Of a stretch of DNA of 64,000 bases, positions 60,849-64,000 are shown piece by piece. The notes under the pieces are model-generated. The model worked only from the letters and a program-made list of their open reading frames with translations, searched no databases and had not been told where the DNA came from. Origin of the DNA: CBDFMR01 sp965249765 (lineage in GTDB: Bacteria; Bacteroidota; Bacteroidia; Chitinophagales; Saprospiraceae); contig CBDFMR010000005.1 in NCBI GenBank assembly GCA_965249765.1, positions 992,001 through 1,056,000 on the forward strand. Reading direction: 5' to 3'. Numbering within the stretch: the first letter of the stretch is position 1; every line of letters starts with the position of its first letter. The position numbers and the translations under genes were made by a program.

Positions 60849-62147
60849 ATGAAATTCAGCCTTAGATATTTGTGGGCTCTGATTCCACTAATTGTGGTGA
60901 TTGCCATTTTGGTATATTTCAGAGACATTGTAACCTATGTCATTCTGGCTTGGGTATTGTCTATGATAGGCGCTCCATTGATGAGGTTCTTTAAAAAATT
61001 TGTGGGTAAAAACATAGCAGCCATTCTTACCCTAGCCACCTTTGTCATCCTCGTTACTTCTCTTGTCTCTATTTTTATCCCACCCCTTATCACTCAGGCA
61101 AGAAATCTAGCCGATGTGGACTATAACACTGTAGTACGAGGTCTGGAAGAGCCTATTAATGACTGGGAGTCATGGTTGGAGAAAAGAGGATTGATAGAAC
61201 ATACAGAAGCAGATACAGCCATAGTAGAAAACGCTGTAGAAGAAAATCCCTACGACAATCAGATTTATACCGATGTCATCGCCATCGACAGCTTGATATC
61301 CAATGGTGCTGATAGTACGTCATATGGATCCATCGCCCTGGTAGTAAATGTGCATCACAACGATATAAACCTAGAGGATAAGAAAGAAGAGACCGTTGTC
61401 AATCAAAACGAGAATTTCTTTGATAAGGTAAAGAAGAACGTCTATAATTTCATCAATCCTAGTAGGATCCAGCAGTTGTTTGGGTCTTTTGTAGGGTTTT
61501 TCGGAAATCTGGTGATCGCTTTGATGTCCGTATTTTTCATAGCCTTTTTCTTTTTACGAGAGCATGGACTTTTTGGTAATATGCTATCTTCCATCGTCCC
61601 AGATAATTATGTAGATCAGACGCTAAAGGCGCTTGATGACTCTAGTAGGATGCTCATCAGATATTTTGTAGGTGTCCTCGGGCAGATTACAGTTATTACC
61701 ATTTTTGTCTCTCTAGCACTGACATTTCTAGGTGTAAAAAATGCCCTCCTGATAGGATTTTTTGCCGCTTTGATGAATGTTATTCCATATATCGGTCCAT
61801 TGCTGGGTGCCGTTTTTGCCGTGATCATTACACTGACCTCCAATCTTGAGCTATCCTTCTACTCCGAGCTGATGCCATTATTGACCAAGGTCTTGCTTGT
61901 ATTTATGGTGATGCAACTTTTAGATAATTTCCTCCTCCAACCCAGCGTCTTCGGAAAGAGTGTAAAGGCTCACCCTTTGGAGATTTTTATAGTTGTACTT
62001 ATGGGAGCCAAGTTAGGAGGTATTCTCGGCATGGTACTCGCCATACCTGCCTACACGGTATTGAGGGTTGTTGCTCGGGTATTCTTGAGTGAGTTTAAGA
62101 TCGTTCAGTCTATCACTAAAAGTCTTGACGAGGCGGTAGAGAATTGA
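60849..62147 (+). CDS. AI-2E family (PerM/YdiK-type) transporter
   Basis: 432 residues. Seven or eight membrane helices in the family layout: two close N-terminal helices, a long loop (about 90-215, here unusually acidic and long with TAIVENAVEENPYDNQ), then a C-terminal set with FLREHGLFGNMLSSIVPDNY, YFVGVLGQITVITIFVSLALTFLGVKNALLIGFFAALMNVIPYIGPLLG and the end VFGKSVKAHPLEIFIVVLMGAKLGGILGMVLAIPAYTVLRVV. Substrate unknown; some members are Na+/H+ antiporters or export AI-2. Confidence 0.9.
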   Translation: MKFSLRYLWALIPLIVVIAILVYFRDIVTYVILAWVLSMIGAPLMRFFKKFVGKNIAAILTLATFVILVTSLVSIFIPPLITQARNLADVDYNTVVRGLEEPINDWESWLEKRGLIEHTEADTAIVENAVEENPYDNQIYTDVIAIDSLISNGADSTSYGSIALVVNVHHNDINLEDKKEETVVNQNENFFDKVKKNVYNFINPSRIQQLFGSFVGFFGNLVIALMSVFFIAFFFLREHGLFGNMLSSIVPDNYVDQTLKALDDSSRMLIRYFVGVLGQITVITIFVSLALTFLGVKNALLIGFFAALMNVIPYIGPLLGAVFAVIITLTSNLELSFYSELMPLLTKVLLVFMVMQLLDNFLLQPSVFGKSVKAHPLEIFIVVLMGAKLGGILGMVLAIPAYTVLRVVARVFLSEFKIVQSITKSLDEAVEN

Positions 62148-62365
62148 GACAGAACTTACAGTTTAGGGTAATTCAACCTCTCTGAGGTCTCGGTATCGTT
62201 TGCTCTACTATTCGCTCTACGCATATCGCCATGCGCCTAAGTAGTTTTAAATCTTCAAATTCTTTGCTAAACCTACCAAACCTTTTAATCTCCTTACGCT
62301 TGAGTATATTTCATTACCTCATTAAAACTTCTCTAATCTCTCAACCCTCAACATTTTACCAAACA
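62148..62365. other. Intergenic stretch without recognisable gene
   Basis: No supported coding frame. A small inverted repeat CGCAT / ATGCG with a 6-bp spacer lies near 62220. Nothing else is seen. Confidence 0.5.
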
Positions 62366-63070
62366 CTAGTTCCCATCCTGCTTTTCAAATACTCTCCTGA
62401 GCAAGTCCGATGTACGTTGTGAAATGTCAGTACGTATTCCTTTTTCCTTAACAGCGACCAATGAAAATAGACCATCGAGTGCCTTATTAGTTACATGGTT
62501 GGCAAGGTCTGGATTGACATCTTCTAGGAGAGGAATTTGATTGTACTGCTTGACAGCGTCACCCCACAGTTTTTGAACTCCCACTTCATCGAGTGTACTG
62601 AGGATAATGGGATTGAATTCCCCATAAAGTCCATTATAAGTACCTTGATGCAAGAAATTGGTGGCTGCATTATCAGTACCCATTAAAATGTTCATGGCAT
62701 CGTTAAACGATATTTTTTTGATGGCATCCCAGAAGATAGGACCCGCTTTGGTAGCTGCTTTTTCAGCACCAGAATTAATTTTCTTAATCAACTCATCTTC
62801 CAGAGATGTGAATCCAGGGATAAACTTCAGCTTGTCGATGACTGTGTATGCTTCTTCGGGAAGAAGAATTTTGTAAGCTGAATTGTAGTAACCTTTGGGA
62901 GCTGAAAGAAAGTCAACGCTCTCACCTACACCCAGGTTTAGCGCTTCCTTCAGTCCTCGGGAAATGTCACTATTGCTCAATGAATTTAAAGTGCCCATCG
63001 CTCTTTCGATGTCTTTGGGGTCACATGAAAGAAGAAAAATCGGTATCATTAAATAAATTAGATGTTTCAT
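62366..63070 (-). CDS. DUF4197 lipoprotein
   Basis: 234 residues with lipobox LLSC (Cys16). Strongly helical body with the DUF4197 order: SNSDISRGLKEALNLGVGESVDFLS, then GYYNSAYKILLPEE, INSGAEKAATKAGPIFWDAIKKISFNDAMNIL and NKALDGLFSLVAVKEKGIRTD. Family of unknown function, outer-membrane or periplasmic. Confidence 0.88.
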   Translation of the reverse strand: MKHLIYLMIPIFLLSCDPKDIERAMGTLNSLSNSDISRGLKEALNLGVGESVDFLSAPKGYYNSAYKILLPEEAYTVIDKLKFIPGFTSLEDELIKKINSGAEKAATKAGPIFWDAIKKISFNDAMNILMGTDNAATNFLHQGTYNGLYGEFNPIILSTLDEVGVQKLWGDAVKQYNQIPLLEDVNPDLANHVTNKALDGLFSLVAVKEKGIRTDISQRTSDLLRRVFEKQDGN

Positions 63071-63148
63071 AGTTTGTTAATTGTTGTTATAATGTCAAAA
63101 CGATGTTTTTTGTTGATTAGACACGATACTTGAGATTTTAAGTAATTA

Positions 63149-63496
63149 TTAAAAGGTCATGGTGATCACTGCTGACCCAACTTTCCCGCCAATTTGTGGA
63201 GATTTTTTAGAAAGTGAAATTCGTCCAGAGATATCGGGCCATTGGACTTGAATGTCTTTTACAATACACAACACGACCGTCTCAAGCAGTTTTTTTGTGT
63301 TGTTCATTTGTGCTACGCAAATCTGATACAAGTCTTCATAGTTGACAGTATCATTTATATCGTCATCGAGTGTGTCAAACGTCTTGACTTCTACTTCAAG
63401 GTCAATGACAAAATAATTGCCCATTTTTTGCTCTTCAGCGTAGTACCCATGATGGGCAAAAAACTCTGCATTTCTTATGGCGATGGTAGTCTTCAC
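63149..63496 (-). CDS. folB: Dihydroneopterin aldolase
   Basis: Folate synthesis: splits dihydroneopterin to hydroxymethyl-dihydropterin. 115 residues; family blocks IRNAEFFAHHGYYAEEQKMGNYFVIDLEVEV, DTVNYEDLYQICVAQMNN, ETVVLCIVKDI and SKKSPQIGG with the end AVITMTF. The start is GTG at 63494-63496, since no ATG precedes the conserved N-terminus. The other folate genes are not here. Confidence 0.93.
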   Translation of the reverse strand: MKTTIAIRNAEFFAHHGYYAEEQKMGNYFVIDLEVEVKTFDTLDDDINDTVNYEDLYQICVAQMNNTKKLLETVVLCIVKDIQVQWPDISGRISLSKKSPQIGGKVGSAVITMTF

Positions 63497-63534
63497 AATT
63501 CTATTAATTCGTTTTTATCCGCATCGAATATACT

Positions 63535-63542
63535 TACCTTTG
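63535..63542 (+). promoter_or_regulatory. TAnnTTTG -7 element for the second acyl-CoA dehydrogenase
   Basis: TACCTTTG, 63 bp before the ATG at 63606, reading into the partial gene at the right edge. Confidence 0.6.
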
Positions 63543-63605
63543 CCCGACTAAATGACAGGAAAGGTCGATTAATATTAAAAGATCTTCAAGTGTAAATAGA
63601 TATAA

Positions 63606-64000
63606 ATGGATAAGTACCAACACCACGATTATTATAATGTAGATGCCTTATTAAGTGATGACCACCTTATTGCTCGGGATGCGGTAAGAGAGTGGGTAAA
63701 GCAGGAAGTATCGCCCATCATAGAAGAGTATGCTGAGAAGGGAGAATGTCCTACACATCTGTTTAAGGGACTGGCCGACATTGGAGCATTTGGTCCTAGC
63801 CTACCCGTAGATTATGGTGGTGGTGGAATGGACGAAATAGCGTACGGGGTCATTATGCAAGAACTTGAACGAGGGGATTCTGGCATTAGGTCTATGGCCT
63901 CTGTGCAGGGCTCACTAGTAATGTATCCTATTTACAGATATGCTTCTGAGGCACAGAAGAAAAAATACTTACCTAAACTGGGTTCAGGTGAGTTTATTGG
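63606..64000 (+). CDS. Glutaryl-CoA dehydrogenase-like acyl-CoA dehydrogenase (N-terminal part)
   Basis: 131 codons to the right edge. N-terminal domain of the acyl-CoA dehydrogenase family: LLSDDHLIARDAVREWVKQEVSPIIEEYAEKG, FGPSLPVDYGGGGMDEIAYG, and then MQELERGDSGIRSMASVQGSLVMYPIYRYASE. The last block, with RSMASVQ, is characteristic of glutaryl-CoA dehydrogenases rather than short-chain enzymes. The catalytic base and FAD loop lie beyond the edge. It differs from the complete acyl-CoA dehydrogenase at 23890. Confidence 0.88.
   Translation, partial: MDKYQHHDYYNVDALLSDDHLIARDAVREWVKQEVSPIIEEYAEKGECPTHLFKGLADIGAFGPSLPVDYGGGGMDEIAYGVIMQELERGDSGIRSMASVQGSLVMYPIYRYASEAQKKKYLPKLGSGEFI

Noticed and set aside
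62231..62422. 63-codon plus-strand frame in the gap after the AI-2E gene
   Set aside because: Ser/Leu-rich low-complexity product that overlaps the end of the DUF4197 gene. No sign of coding.

Overview
The window is most likely chromosomal DNA from a member of the Bacteroidota, plausibly a Saprospiria-like lineage. The evidence is a type IX secretion protein (PorQ) and a secreted protein with a C-terminal sorting domain, at least eight promoters with the Bacteroidota -7 element TAnnTTTG, an atpD-atpC pair separated from the other ATP synthase genes, a LytS/LytTR two-component pair, a eukaryotic-type citrate synthase, and almost no Shine-Dalgarno sequences. The base composition is A+T-rich by eye. 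The phylum is well supported; the class is inference.

Layout. 1-2.7 kb: start of nadA (cut by the window edge), an RsmI-like methyltransferase, a HigBA toxin-antitoxin pair and scpA. 2.8-8 kb: atpDC, an intact IS1634-type insertion sequence and two small membrane-protein genes. 8-18 kb: mfd, a frameshifted outer-membrane gene, a PBP4-type peptidase, porQ, a MORN-repeat lipoprotein, a PpiD-type foldase and a DUF3109 protein. 18-26 kb: citrate synthase, gcvH, tonB-like, TPR protein, a frameshifted DUF4286 gene, acyl-CoA dehydrogenase and OmpH/Skp. 26-32 kb: crp/fnr-pyrD, a 165-bp miniature transposable element, dnaX and nadE.

31.9-42.3 kb is a leftward run of genes with a redox theme. It holds three different proteins that each carry a fused Rieske [2Fe-2S] domain: Rieske + FMN glutamate-synthase domain, ferric-reductase membrane domain + Rieske, and Rieske + thiamine-diphosphate enzyme. 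Among them lie a K+ channel, a Na+/H+ antiporter, two tiny membrane proteins (29 and 63 aa) and an anchored protein with conserved Cys/His. Upstream lie msrB, a broken redoxin gene, an outer-membrane protein and a DM13-domain lipoprotein preceded by a CRP/FNR-like dyad. This is the best candidate for an undescribed system. I know of no name for it, and its function is inferred from domains only.

42.3-64 kb: an alpha/beta hydrolase whose start codon now comes from the end of an IS5-family element (the transposase has an internal deletion), thrS, pirin, dodecin, a TPR lipoprotein, a histidine kinase/LytTR regulator pair, an SH3-like secreted protein, a second inverted-repeat element, a T9SS-sorted protein, a flippase-like protein, pcrA-queG, two tandem DUF6624-like proteins, an AI-2E-type exporter, DUF4197, folB and the start of a glutaryl-CoA-dehydrogenase-like gene.

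Themes. Several genes appear disrupted (higB start, an outer-membrane barrel, DUF4286, a redoxin, the IS5 transposase), which means either real decay or assembly error. dnaX carries an A10 run at the gamma/tau boundary with stops immediately downstream in both other frames, which suggests programmed slippage. No rRNA, tRNA or CRISPR array was recognised.
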